Below, one piece after another: positions 41,980-52,721 of a stretch of DNA of 64,000 bases (positions are counted from its first letter, which is position 1; every line of letters begins with the position of its first letter). Source of the stretch: Chromohalobacter marismortui (GTDB taxonomy: Bacteria > Pseudomonadota > Gammaproteobacteria > Pseudomonadales > Halomonadaceae). Location: NCBI RefSeq assembly GCF_004364315.1, contig NZ_SOBR01000007.1, positions 62,001 to 126,000 on the forward strand, written 5' to 3'. Both the position numbers and the translations under genes were made by a program. Under the pieces are notes generated by a model, which had not been told where the DNA came from, made no database searches, and worked only from the letters and a program-made list of their open reading frames with translations.

Positions 41980-42366
41980 TCAATCCTCGTCGGTTTCGAG
42001 GAGCAATTCGTCGTCTATCTCGGAAATCTCGAGCGGCACTTCGTCATCGAGATCCAGCGCCAGATAGCTGTGCTCGACGATGAGAAATTGCTCAAACAGC
42101 GCCCACCCGAGCGGCTCCGGCCACTGACGTGCATCTTCTTCCCAAGCACTCAGCTCATTTTCGAGCAGATCGAGATGACGCTCGCGAACGTAGGCCGCCA
42201 GCGCCTCGGGCGTATCCATTTCGGGAATGAGATAGACGGTGCTTTCCCGCGCGACATCCTCGAGCGTCAGATCGTCCTCACCGACGGTGGGCTCCAGCGA
42301 GTTGATCCAGTCAACGAACGCCTGGGTCGGCTTGACGCTCAGCGCGGAACGATTGAGCAGCTTCAT
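41980..42366 (-). CDS. Acidic conserved hypothetical protein
   Basis: 128 residues, strongly acidic (long runs of Asp and Glu, ending ELLLETDED), no signal peptide or membrane segment. The opening MKLLNRSALSVKPTQAFVDWINSLEP is reminiscent of a small uncharacterised family in Pseudomonas and Halomonas, from recall. I do not recognise a function. Start ATG 42366 has AGAGGT upstream. High acidity fits a soluble cytosolic protein of a halophile. It lies between the MFS gene and lysS on the minus strand, with a repeat element upstream. Confidence 0.75.
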   Translation of the reverse strand: MKLLNRSALSVKPTQAFVDWINSLEPTVGEDDLTLEDVARESTVYLIPEMDTPEALAAYVRERHLDLLENELSAWEEDARQWPEPLGWALFEQFLIVEHSYLALDLDDEVPLEISEIDDELLLETDED

Positions 42367-42481
42367 CGGTGTTACCTCTTTTTGGGAACCGCCCGGAGTC
42401 GGCGGAATTCGAACCGCAGCCATTATGGGCGCTCGACGCGCCCCTGACCAATAACTCTTGTCCGGCTTCGCCGGGAGTTAT

Positions 42482-42627
42482 AAGCCGCAAGCTTTAAGCT
42501 GTAAGCCCCCCAAGGTCAACACCGATGGCTTTGAGCGGCGAGACGATAGCATTTTGCTTTTCGTGGCCCGTGGCTCGTCGCTATAGATTTTGACCTTTCT
42601 TCCAACTTACGGCTTCTGACTTACAGC
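42482..42627. repeat. Heptamer-arm inverted-repeat element A
   Basis: Left arm: AAGCCGC, AAGCTTT, AAGCTGT, AAGCCCC in perfect 7-bp register (42482-42509), then CAAGGTCAA. Right arm (about 42592-42627) reads, on the minus strand, GCTGTAA GTCAGAA GCCGTAA GTTGGAA and ends in AAAGGTCAA. The core between them contains more 7-bp periodicity (minus strand AGCCACG GGCCACG). It lies just past the lysS stop. Confidence 0.7.
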
Positions 42628-42645
42628 ACTGGGCGAAGCCCGGCA

Positions 42646-44148
42646 TTATTCCGGGCGCATCGCCGGGAACAACAGCACATCACGAATCGAGGGACTGTCG
42701 GTGAGCAGCATCACCAGACGGTCGATACCGATCCCCTCGCCCGCCGTCGGCGGCAGGCCGTACTCCAATGCGCGGACATAATCGGCATCGTAGTACATGG
42801 CTTCCAGATCGCCGGCGTCTTTCTCCGCCGCCTGCTCGGCGAAGCGCTCGGCCTGATCCTCGGCATCATTGAGCTCGGAGAAACCGTTGGCGATCTCGCG
42901 GCCACCGACGAAGAACTCGAAACGGTCGGTGACGTGAGGGTTGGTGTCGTTGCGCCGCGCCAGCGGGCTGACCTCGGCCGGATATTCGGTAATGAATGTC
43001 GGCTGTTCGAGCTTTTCCTCGGCGACGTGTTCGAATATCTCGGTCTGCAGCTTGCCCAGGCCCCAGCTCGCCTTGAGCGGAATTCTCAAACGCTCGCAGG
43101 TTGCCTGGGCGCCCTCGAAGGTATCGATGTCGCTTTCGCTGATACCGTCACCGTATTCCAGAATGGATTGACGCAGGGTGAGGCGCTGGAAGGACTCGCC
43201 CAGGTCGTAGCGTGTTCCCTGGTAGTCGATGGTGGTCGTGCCCAGCACGTCGCGCGCGACCTCGCGAATCATCGCCTCGGTGAGGTCGAGCAGGTCACGG
43301 TAATCGGCATAGGCCCAGTAGAATTCGAGCATGGTGAACTCGGGATTGTGACGCGTCGACAACCCCTCGTTACGGAAGTTGCGATTGATTTCGAAGACGC
43401 GCTCGAAACCGCCGACGACCAGACGCTTGAGATACAACTCCGGCGCCACGCGCAGGTACATGTCGATATCCAGCGCGTTGTGGTGCGTGACGAAGGGCCT
43501 AGCCGTGGCGCCGCCGGGGATCTGCTGCAGCATCGGCGTTTCGACTTCCATGAAGCCGCGCTCGACCAGGAAACGCCGAATGCCGCTGATCACCCGCGAA
43601 CGCACCTCGAAGACGCGCCGCGACTCGGGGTTCATGATCAAGTCCACATAGCGCTGGCGATAGCGCGCTTCGGTGTCGGTCAAACCATGGAATTTGTCCG
43701 GCAGGGGGCGCAGGCTCTTGGTCAGCAGCCGCGCCTCCCCCATCATCACGTAAAGATCGCCCTTGCCGGACTTGTGGACCGGGCCACGCGCCGCGACGAT
43801 ATCGCCGATGTCCCAGCTCTTGACGTCCTCCAGCACCTCGGCAGGCAGGCCTTTCTTGTCGACATACAGCTGTATCTGGTCGGAAACGTCCTGAATGACG
43901 ATGAACGGCCCACGCTTGCGCATGATGCGTCCGGCGACCGCGGCCTGACGATCGAGCGTTTCCAGCTCGGCCTTGTCCTTGTCGCCCAACTCGGCCTGTA
44001 ATTCGGCGGCGAGACTATCGCGACGAAAGTCGTTGGGGAAAGCGCTACTGCCCGCTTCCGCCGCTTGGTCGCGGCGTGCCGCCAACTTGGCACGGCGCTC
44101 CGCGATCAGATGATTCTCGTCGTGCTGAGAGGAGTCTTGGTTGGCCAT
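42646..44148 (-). CDS. lysS: Lysyl-tRNA synthetase (class II)
   Basis: 500-residue class II synthetase. It has an N-terminal OB-fold anticodon-binding domain (about 60-160), motif 2 [20 protein letters not shown] and motif 3 [19 protein letters not shown] near the C-terminus. Start ATG 44148 ([19 protein letters not shown]). In related bacteria it directly follows prfB; here the two are still neighbours on the minus strand, but 173 bases with a repeat element intervene. Confidence 0.97.
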   Translation of the reverse strand: MANQDSSQHDENHLIAERRAKLAARRDQAAEAGSSAFPNDFRRDSLAAELQAELGDKDKAELETLDRQAAVAGRIMRKRGPFIVIQDVSDQIQLYVDKKGLPAEVLEDVKSWDIGDIVAARGPVHKSGKGDLYVMMGEARLLTKSLRPLPDKFHGLTDTEARYRQRYVDLIMNPESRRVFEVRSRVISGIRRFLVERGFMEVETPMLQQIPGGATARPFVTHHNALDIDMYLRVAPELYLKRLVVGGFERVFEINRNFRNEGLSTRHNPEFTMLEFYWAYADYRDLLDLTEAMIREVARDVLGTTTIDYQGTRYDLGESFQRLTLRQSILEYGDGISESDIDTFEGAQATCERLRIPLKASWGLGKLQTEIFEHVAEEKLEQPTFITEYPAEVSPLARRNDTNPHVTDRFEFFVGGREIANGFSELNDAEDQAERFAEQAAEKDAGDLEAMYYDADYVRALEYGLPPTAGEGIGIDRLVMLLTDSPSIRDVLLFPAMRPE

Positions 44149-44173
44149 GTCGTTACCTGTAAAGAATAAAAGA

Positions 44174-44292
44174 AAGCTGGAAGCCGGAAGCTAGAAGCTA
44201 GAAGCTAGAAGCCAAGATCAAACCACCACGCCACAATCACTCAACGGCTTTTGAAGCTTGACGTTTGATCTTGCTTCCCTCTTACAGCTTCC
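44174..44292. repeat. Heptamer-arm inverted-repeat element B
   Basis: Left arm AAGCTGG, AAGCCGG, then AAGCTAG three times and AAGCC (44174-44213), ending in AAGATCAAA (44214-44222). After a 41-base core the exact complement TTTGATCTT (44264-44272) opens a facing right arm GCTTCCCTCTTACAGCTTCC. It sits between prfB and lysS. Confidence 0.8.
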
Positions 44293-44321
44293 AGGCACGA
44301 AGTGCCGCTCTTCAGGCTTTC

Positions 44322-45420
44322 TTAAAGCCCCTGCTTCAAGCTGGCTTCGATGAACTGATCCAGATCGCCATCAAGCACTTTCTCGCAGTTACTGGACTGC
44401 ACACCGGTGCGCAGATCCTTGATGCGCTGATCATCGAGGACGTAGGAGCGGATCTGACTGCCCCAGCCGATATCCGACTTGCTGTCCTCGGCTTCCTGCT
44501 TGGCAGCATTGCGCTTGTCCATTTCCAGTTCCCACAATTTCGCGCGCAGTTGCTTCATGGCGAAATCGCGGTTGGCGTGCTGACTGCGCTGGCCCTGGCA
44601 GGCAACCACGATACCGGTGGGCTCGTGGGTGATGCGCACCGCCGAATCGGTGGTGTTGACGTGCTGACCGCCCGCCCCGCTGGAACGATAGGTATCGACG
44701 CGTAGATCGGACGGATTGATCTCGATCTCGAAGTTGTCGTCGATTTCCGGCGACAGGAACACCGAGGCAAACGACGTATGCCGGCGGCCACCGGAATCGA
44801 ACGGGCTCTTGCGCACCAGGCGGTGCACGCCGGTTTCGGTGCGCAGCCAGCCGAAGGCGTAATCGCCTTGAATGTGCAAGGTCGCCGACTTGATGCCCGC
44901 CACATCGCCGCTGGACAATTCGATGATGTCGGTCTTGAAGCCGTGATGTTCGCACCAGCGCAAGTACATGCGCAGCAGCATGTTGGCCCAATCCTGGGCT
45001 TCGGTACCACCGGAACCGGCCTGGATGTCAAGATAGGTGTTATTGGCATCCATCTCGCCGGCGAACATGCGCCGGAACTCGAGCTTGGCAAGCTGGGACT
45101 CGAGCTTGTCGAGTTCGCTCCTCACTTCGTCGACGGTGGCGTCGTCCTCTTCCATCACCGCCAGCTCGAGCAGTTCCTGATGATCCGTCAGGCCCCGCTC
45201 CAGCGTGTCGAAGGTCTCGACGATCGCCTCCAGAGTGGCGCGCTCCTTGCCCAGCGTCTGCGCGTAGTCCGGGTCGCTCCAGACGTCCGGGTTTTCCAGT
45301 TCGCGGGTGACTTCCTCTAGCCGTTCTTTTTTGGCGGCATAGTCAAAGATACCCCCTCAGGACGTCTGTCCGTTCGGACAGGTCCTTGATGAGGTGATTG
45401 ATCGGGTTGATCTCTTGCAT
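44322..45420 (-). CDS. prfB: Peptide chain release factor 2, made by +1 programmed frameshift
   Basis: Terminates translation at UGA and UAA. The start is ATG 45420; 25 codons are read to CTT (45348-45346), an in-frame TGA follows, and the ribosome skips one base (45345) to continue with GAC. The joined product is 365 residues, the same as E. coli RF2. The slippery site CTT-TGA-C is preceded by the internal Shine-Dalgarno AGGGGG. Downstream the specificity tripeptide SPF (RKSPFDSGG) and the catalytic GGQ (GAGGQHVN) are intact. The frameshift autoregulates RF2: low RF2 favours slipping. Neighbour lysS is on the same strand. Confidence 0.97.
45342..45357 (-). promoter_or_regulatory. RF2 programmed +1 frameshift site
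   Basis: Minus-strand AGGGGGTATCTTTGAC: an internal Shine-Dalgarno-like AGGGGG, three-base spacing, then CTT and the in-frame UGA followed by C, a poor termination context. It is the canonical arrangement in bacterial prfB. Confidence 0.95.
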
Positions 45421-45610
45421 GGGAATCCTTTGCAGGCGCGCTGATTCGCACCGCAGCGGCATGCTTGCCGGCAACGCGGTGAAGAAAAGAGACACATTGT
45501 AGCCAATGCACCCGCGAGCGGCTATCCCATGCGCCATCTCGGTGTCGTTCATGAGTGTCCTATCGAATATCTGAAAAAGCATATACGAAATTTGCAATGG
45601 ACAGGTTTCG

Positions 45611-46057
<447 letters not shown>

Positions 46058-46270
46058 GCCCGTCCCGTAAGCGCCCTTGCAAGCGACATGCCTGCGCGGC
46101 TGAATGCGCCTGTCTTAACACAGGCTAAATACATGGTGTCGGCAGCGGCGTAGCCTCGCCAAGGTCGACAGCCAGTCAACGACGGTGTTGTCGATGCCGA
46201 CCTATCCGGCTATTTTTATGCATGGACAGTAGCGATTTTATTTCAAAGCAGACTAATGGAGGAGTTTGCA
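46058..46270 (+). promoter_or_regulatory. ectD upstream region with possible structured leader
   Basis: 213 bases without a gene. A hairpin GCCTGT-CTTAAC-ACAGGC (46108-46125) comes first. From 46138 to 46201 the sequence can fold as a three-way junction: GTCGGCA (46138-46144) pairs with TGCCGAC (46195-46201), GGCG with CGCC (46147-46150, 46157-46160), and TCGACA with TGTCGA (46165-46170, 46189-46194). The right strands of the first and third helices abut. AGGAG precedes the ectD ATG at 46271. Promoter position is not certain, so whether this is transcribed is unknown. Confidence 0.4.
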
Positions 46271-47176
46271 ATGAAAGAGACTCAAGATCTGTTCCCGACG
46301 CGCCTGGAGCGCAAACTGGGCATGTTCGAGCGCATCGACCCGGTCGTGCATAGCGAAGGCGAGCAACGCAAGGGGCCGCTCAGCGAGGCCGAACTCGACG
46401 AGTTCGACCGCAAGGGCTTCCTCTCCTTCGAGGGCTTCTTCGACGAAGACGAGATGGCCTCGTTCCTCGAGGAACTCCGCGATTACGAGAAAGATGACGA
46501 TCTCAAGCTCTCCGAAGGCACCATCCTCGAGCCCGGCAAGCAGGAGATCCGTTCGATCTTCGGGATCCACGAGGTGTCCGAGCGCTTCAGCCGGCTGACG
46601 CGCGATCCGCGCCTGCTGGCGATGGTCCAGCAGATCCTCGGGGGTGATGTCTATATTCATCAGTCGCGGATCAACTACAAGCCCGGCTTCAAGGGCAAGG
46701 GCTTCGACTGGCACTCCGATTTCGAGACCTGGCACAGCGAGGACGGCATGCCGCGCATGCGCTCGGTGAGCTGCTCGATCATTCTCACCGAAAACGGCGA
46801 GTTCAACGGCCCCTTGATGCTGGTGCCCGGCTCGCACCATTATTTCGTGCCTTGCGTGGGCCGTACGCCGGAGGACAACTACAAGGAATCCTTGAAGAGC
46901 CAGGATATCGGCGTACCGGACGATGCCAGCCTGCGCGACTTGATGATCAAGGGCGATATCGAAGCGCCCAAGGGGCCCGTCGGTTCGCTGGTGATGTTCG
47001 AGTGCAACACCCTGCATGGCTCGAACATCAACATGTCGTGCTGGCCACGCAGCAACCTGTTCTTCGTCTACAACAGCGTCGAGAACACGCTGCACAACCC
47101 GTATTGCGGCAATCGCCCCCGGCCCGAGTTCCTGGCCAACCGCAAGGACTGGCGCCCCCTCAAGCCTGTCGAATGA
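46271..47176 (+). CDS. ectD: Ectoine hydroxylase EctD
   Basis: Fe(II)/2-oxoglutarate dioxygenase that converts ectoine to 5-hydroxyectoine, a compatible solute for salt and heat stress. The 301 residues contain the EctD signature FDWHSDFETWHSEDGMP with iron ligands H148 and D150, the distal iron ligand H249 in NTLHGSN, and R260 as the likely 2-oxoglutarate ligand. The start at ATG 46271 is favoured because ATGGAGGAG serves as its Shine-Dalgarno; an in-frame ATG five codons upstream lies within it. It stands alone, away from any ectABC genes, and is convergent with the fadL-like gene across a strong hairpin. Confidence 0.96.
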   Translation: MKETQDLFPTRLERKLGMFERIDPVVHSEGEQRKGPLSEAELDEFDRKGFLSFEGFFDEDEMASFLEELRDYEKDDDLKLSEGTILEPGKQEIRSIFGIHEVSERFSRLTRDPRLLAMVQQILGGDVYIHQSRINYKPGFKGKGFDWHSDFETWHSEDGMPRMRSVSCSIILTENGEFNGPLMLVPGSHHYFVPCVGRTPEDNYKESLKSQDIGVPDDASLRDLMIKGDIEAPKGPVGSLVMFECNTLHGSNINMSCWPRSNLFFVYNSVENTLHNPYCGNRPRPEFLANRKDWRPLKPVE

Positions 47177-47241
47177 GGGCTTGAACAACATCGAGGGCCA
47201 CCCTCGACAGTGACATCGCCCTAGGCTAGGCCCCGGCCTGC

Positions 47242-47276
47242 AACGACGAATCCCGGCATTGCCGGGATTCGTCGTT
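47242..47276. terminator. Bidirectional hairpin between ectD and fadL-like gene
   Basis: Perfect 16-bp stem, AACGACGAATCCCGGC (47242-47257) with its complement (47261-47276), loop ATT. It lies midway between convergent genes and ends in GTT. Confidence 0.8.
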
Positions 47277-47308
47277 ATAGAGCGCACTTGGGCGCTGTCA
47301 TTGTCGAC

Positions 47309-48646
47309 TCAGAAGCTATAATCCATCGACAGCGCGAACACATCGGCCTCGACTTCATAGGTCCCGGAGAGGTTGCCACGGCTGGCATTCTCGTTGGTCG
47401 GCGTGGCGTTCTGATCGATATCGCCATCGTCACCGAAGACGTGCATGTAACCCACTGTCACGCCCAGGTTCGAGGTCGGCATCCAGGTCGCCCCGAGCGT
47501 CGCCCAGCGGCGATCGGCATCGGGTACACGCGGCGTGCGGTGCTCGCTGTCCGGCACCGGCGATTCGTCGACCCCCAGGCCGGCGCGCAGCAACCACTGC
47601 GGATTGAGCCGATAGTTGGCGCCCACCGAGAAGGCCCAGGTATCGTCCCAGTTTTCGGTCGTGGTGCTCAATTCGCGACCACCGGACTCGACGGTGAGCT
47701 CCTTGAAGCTGCTCCACTCCGTCCACTCGGCATTGGCCATCAAGGCGAGCCGGTCGGTCAACTGATGATAGATCCCCAGGTTGAGGTTGGCCGGCGTGGT
47801 CAGCTCCGCCTTGCCGCCGCCGTCTTGCAGACCCGAGACTGCCAGCACCTGCTGACCGACGGGATCGTCGGAGCTGTAGTCGACATTACCGTCCAGCGTC
47901 AGCTCGACCTCCGAGCGATAGCTGATCCCCAGGCGAGTGCGCTCGGTGGCCTGGAACAGCGCCCCCAGGGTGTAGCCGTAGCCCCAGTCATCGCCGGTCA
48001 CCTCGGCCATTCCGTCATTAGCACCCGGCGCGGCACCAGGGACGCCTGCCAAAGCTCCCTGCCCACCCAGATCGATGGCGTTGGAGAGCGTGGCATCGGC
48101 ATACTGGGCACGCAGTCCCACGGCCAAGTTGAGACGGTCGGTGGCGCGATAGTTCAGCGTCGGCTGGATATCGATGGTCTCGAGCTCGGTTTCAACGGCG
48201 TGATAGCGCCCGATCCAATCCTCGTCGTACTTGGTGGACAGGCCATACGGCGCAGAGATCGCCAGCCCCACATCGAAGCGTTCACTCAGGCGCGTCTTGA
48301 AGGCGAAACTGGGCACCCAGGCCTCCTCGCCCCCTTCGTTATTGCCACTTCCCGTGTAAGTGGCCCCGGTGACGGAGCTCGCCGAGGCGTCGGTCAACTC
48401 GAAGCCGGCATCGATGTAGGAAATGCCACCGGCGACTTGCGTCCCCTCGACATTACCGATGGCCGCCGGGTTGTAGGTCATGTAGCTGACATCCTCGGCA
48501 CCGGCCGCCGCCCCGGCCATGGCGTTCCCCAGTGCCTTGGCGCTCTGTTCTCTGACCTGAAAACCCGACGCAGCGGCCTGACCGGACGCCATCACGGCGG
48601 ATGCCAAGGTCACGGCGACGGTGAGCTTATTGATGTTGTTATGCAT
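47309..48646 (-). CDS. Outer-membrane transport protein, OmpP1/FadL family
   Basis: 445-residue beta-barrel protein for uptake of long-chain fatty acids or other hydrophobic molecules. A signal peptide (hydrophobic about 9-20, cleavage near AAA-SGFQ at 27) is followed by the FadL N-terminal hatch (GFQVREQSAKALGNAMAGAAAGAED has NPA-type YNPAAIG next), alternating strand patterns, and a C-terminal aromatic residue (DYSF) needed for barrel assembly. GAGGA precedes the start. It is a lone gene upstream of a 314-base spacer. The substrate may be a hydrocarbon or aromatic rather than a fatty acid. Confidence 0.9.
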   Translation of the reverse strand: MHNNINKLTVAVTLASAVMASGQAAASGFQVREQSAKALGNAMAGAAAGAEDVSYMTYNPAAIGNVEGTQVAGGISYIDAGFELTDASASSVTGATYTGSGNNEGGEEAWVPSFAFKTRLSERFDVGLAISAPYGLSTKYDEDWIGRYHAVETELETIDIQPTLNYRATDRLNLAVGLRAQYADATLSNAIDLGGQGALAGVPGAAPGANDGMAEVTGDDWGYGYTLGALFQATERTRLGISYRSEVELTLDGNVDYSSDDPVGQQVLAVSGLQDGGGKAELTTPANLNLGIYHQLTDRLALMANAEWTEWSSFKELTVESGGRELSTTTENWDDTWAFSVGANYRLNPQWLLRAGLGVDESPVPDSEHRTPRVPDADRRWATLGATWMPTSNLGVTVGYMHVFGDDGDIDQNATPTNENASRGNLSGTYEVEADVFALSMDYSF

Positions 48647-48960
48647 GAAAACGTCCTCTTATACGGCGACGTGGAGGCGAAAATTGTCTTAGGTTTTTTA
48701 CCCTTGCCCGAATGATGGCGTGCCTCTTCGTTTTGGCCGATGGGCGTTTTCAAGTCAAGGGCAAACGTTTGTTTTAATCTCGGAAACGCTCATTCTTTAG
48801 TCTTATAAGAAGCCCCTCATCTGACCTTTTTCAGGACATGAGGAGTACTTCTTCAATGATTTCAGTTTTTTATCGCAAGGAAGTGAAAACAGGCCAGGAT
48901 CGCCTTGACCTTTGTGTTACACAAAGGTTCTAGACTTCTCTCGTCATTCAGGAGGATGCC
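48647..48960. other. 314-bp divergent spacer between the fadL-like gene and the merR-copA operon
   Basis: AT-richer than its surroundings and holding both promoters. Besides the MerR-type promoter at 48905-48936, it contains a 10-bp palindrome TCTTATAAGA (48801-48810) and an interrupted hairpin with arms CCTCAT (48815-48820) and ATGAGG (48838-48843). I see no ORF or RNA gene. Confidence 0.6.
48905..48936 (+). promoter_or_regulatory. MerR-type operator-promoter of merR-copA
   Basis: -35 TTGACC (48905-48910) and -10 TAGACT (48931-48936) are 20 bp apart, longer than the normal 17. A perfect 9-bp dyad ACCTTTGTG / CACAAAGGT (48908-48916, 48920-48928; centre TTA) fills the spacer. That is the layout of promoters that MerR-family activators unwind in response to metal. 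Confidence 0.88.
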
Positions 48961-49398
48961 ATGAAAGTCAGCGATCTGGCCCGCGCCGCCGACGTCACCG
49001 GCGAAACGGTTCGCCATTACACACGCGAGGGATTACTGCATCCGCAACGCGATCCCGACAACGGCTATCAACTCTATGGCGCCGACGACCTCAATCGCCT
49101 GCGTTTCATACAACGCGCTCGCACGCTGGGGTTCAGTCTTCGTGAGGTGCGCGAGATTCTCGAGCATGCCGACCATGGCGACTCGCCATGCCCCATGGTG
49201 CGCGACCTGCTGGCCGAACGCTTGCCGGAAATTCGGTCGCGCATCCGTGAGTTGCAGGCCCTGGCGACACGCATGGAGCGCGCCCTGGAGACCTGGCGCG
49301 ATATGCCGGATGGCACGCCCGACGGCCATAGCTTGTGCCGGCTGATCGAGAGCCTGCCGATGGAAAGTGACGACGGTTTTGCACGCCAGGCGCCATGA
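48961..49398 (+). CDS. MerR-family metal-responsive regulator (CueR-like)
   Basis: 145-residue activator with a winged helix-turn-helix ([23 protein letters not shown], residues 4-26), dimerisation coiled coil and a metal-loop region containing C79 (DSPCPM) and C122 (HSLCRL). The spacing of the cysteines is not the classic CueR C-x7-C, so metal specificity is inferred from the neighbour: its stop overlaps the copA reading frame and it shares the operon with this copper ATPase. It likely senses Cu(I) or Ag(I) and switches on its own promoter. Confidence 0.85.
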   Translation: MKVSDLARAADVTGETVRHYTREGLLHPQRDPDNGYQLYGADDLNRLRFIQRARTLGFSLREVREILEHADHGDSPCPMVRDLLAERLPEIRSRIRELQALATRMERALETWRDMPDGTPDGHSLCRLIESLPMESDDGFARQAP

Positions 49399-49421
49399 GC
49401 TCTGCCGAAGGAGAACGCAAG

Positions 49422-51997
<2,576 letters not shown>

Positions 51998-52001
<4 letters not shown>

Positions 52002-52075
52002 GCATCATCGTCAATCTGATCGGGCTGGCATTGATCGCCGGCATCGTCTGGTGGTTCTGGCTATCGCCACGTTGA
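51998..52075 (+). CDS. 25-residue membrane micropeptide coupled to copA
   Basis: The ATGA overlap with the copA stop and the GGGAGG Shine-Dalgarno before it strongly suggest translation. The peptide, [20 protein letters not shown] followed by WLSPR, is a single membrane helix with a tryptophan-rich end and a basic tail. It resembles, from recall, the N-terminal anchor of membrane-tethered cupredoxin-like proteins seen after copA in other bacteria, but the cupredoxin part is missing: the stop comes right after the helix. It may be a regulatory or assembly peptide for CopA, or a truncated remnant. Confidence 0.6.
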
Positions 52076-52135
52076 GGTCATTGCCCCGAGATGGCTATGC
52101 TGGAAGGCATCGCGTCGCGGCAAACGAGGAGTGAT

Positions 52136-52555
52136 ATGCCACGCATTCAAGGCGTTCTCGAAACCGCCCTCTACGTCACCGACATGGCCCGCGCCCGGGC
52201 CTTCTTCGAGAACGTGATGACGCTGACGGCCTTTACCGCCGATCACCGCTTCACCGCTTACGAGGCCGGGCCAGGCAGCGTATTGCTACTGTTTCAACAA
52301 GGCAGCACCCAGGAAACCGTGCACCTGCCGCAGGGTATGGGCACCATACCGCCCCACGACGGTGCCGGACGCGTGCATCTGGCGCTGGCCATCGCCCGCG
52401 ACGCGCTGGACGACTGGGAAGCCCAGCTCACTGCCCACGACATTCCCATCGAAGGCCGTACCCACTGGCCAAAAGGCGGTGAGAGCCTCTATTTCCGCGA
52501 CCCCGACGGCCACCTTCTGGAACTGGCCACGCCCGGCGTCTGGCCGAATTACTAA
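52136..52555 (+). CDS. VOC (glyoxalase/dioxygenase-like) family protein
   Basis: 139-residue protein with one VOC fold: ALYVTDMARARAFFENVM at the start, HLALAIARDALDDWEAQL in the middle and SLYFRDPDGHLLELATPG at the end with a conserved metal-binding glutamate. Such proteins include glyoxalase, fosfomycin-resistance enzymes and dioxygenases; none can be chosen here. Start ATG 52136 has GAGGAG upstream; an ATG 15 codons earlier lacks one. It is convergent with recJ, across a heptamer repeat region. Confidence 0.85.
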   Translation: MPRIQGVLETALYVTDMARARAFFENVMTLTAFTADHRFTAYEAGPGSVLLLFQQGSTQETVHLPQGMGTIPPHDGAGRVHLALAIARDALDDWEAQLTAHDIPIEGRTHWPKGGESLYFRDPDGHLLELATPGVWPNY

Positions 52556-52556
52556 T

Positions 52557-52721
52557 CAAGCTGGAAGAGCGCCGCTGCGCGGCTGGAAGAAGGAAGAACG
52601 GCGCTTTGCGCCTGGCAGAAACCCCAGGAAGAAGAATCGTTCTAGCTTCTAGCTTCTAGCTTCTAGCTTCTTCCCTCTTCCCTCTTCCCTCTTCCCTCTT
52701 CCCTCTTCCCTCTTCCCTCTT
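52557..52721. repeat. Heptamer repeat element C with (CTCTTCC)n microsatellite
   Basis: Four exact TTCTAGC units (52640-52667), one TTCTTCC, then six exact CTCTTCC units (52675-52716) and a partial CTCTTA that contains the recJ stop codon. A shorter facing arm on the left reads AAGCTGGAAG (52558-52567), with further purine-rich stretches. On the minus strand the right arm reads (GGAAGAG)n then (GCTAGAA)n, immediately after recJ. Confidence 0.9.

Noticed and set aside
42396-42425. tRNA-like T-loop (GGTTCGAATTCC on the minus strand)
   Set aside because: The stem is only 4 bp with an 8-base loop, and no anticodon arm or acceptor stem can be built around it. Probably chance.
44322-45158. prfB as a 278-codon gene starting at an internal Met
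   Set aside because: The canonical +1 frameshift site at 45342-45357 joins a 25-codon upstream frame and restores the normal 365-residue RF2.
46178-46270. Longer EctD start upstream of 46271
   Set aside because: The frame is open but has no start codon with a ribosome-binding site; ATG 46256 lies inside the Shine-Dalgarno of ATG 46271.
47288-48715. 475-codon plus-strand frame antisense to the FadL-type porin
   Set aside because: The minus-strand reading has a signal peptide and a C-terminal barrel motif; the plus-strand reading matches nothing.
52640-52716. CRISPR array
   Set aside because: The 7-bp units are directly contiguous with no spacers, and no cas genes are nearby.
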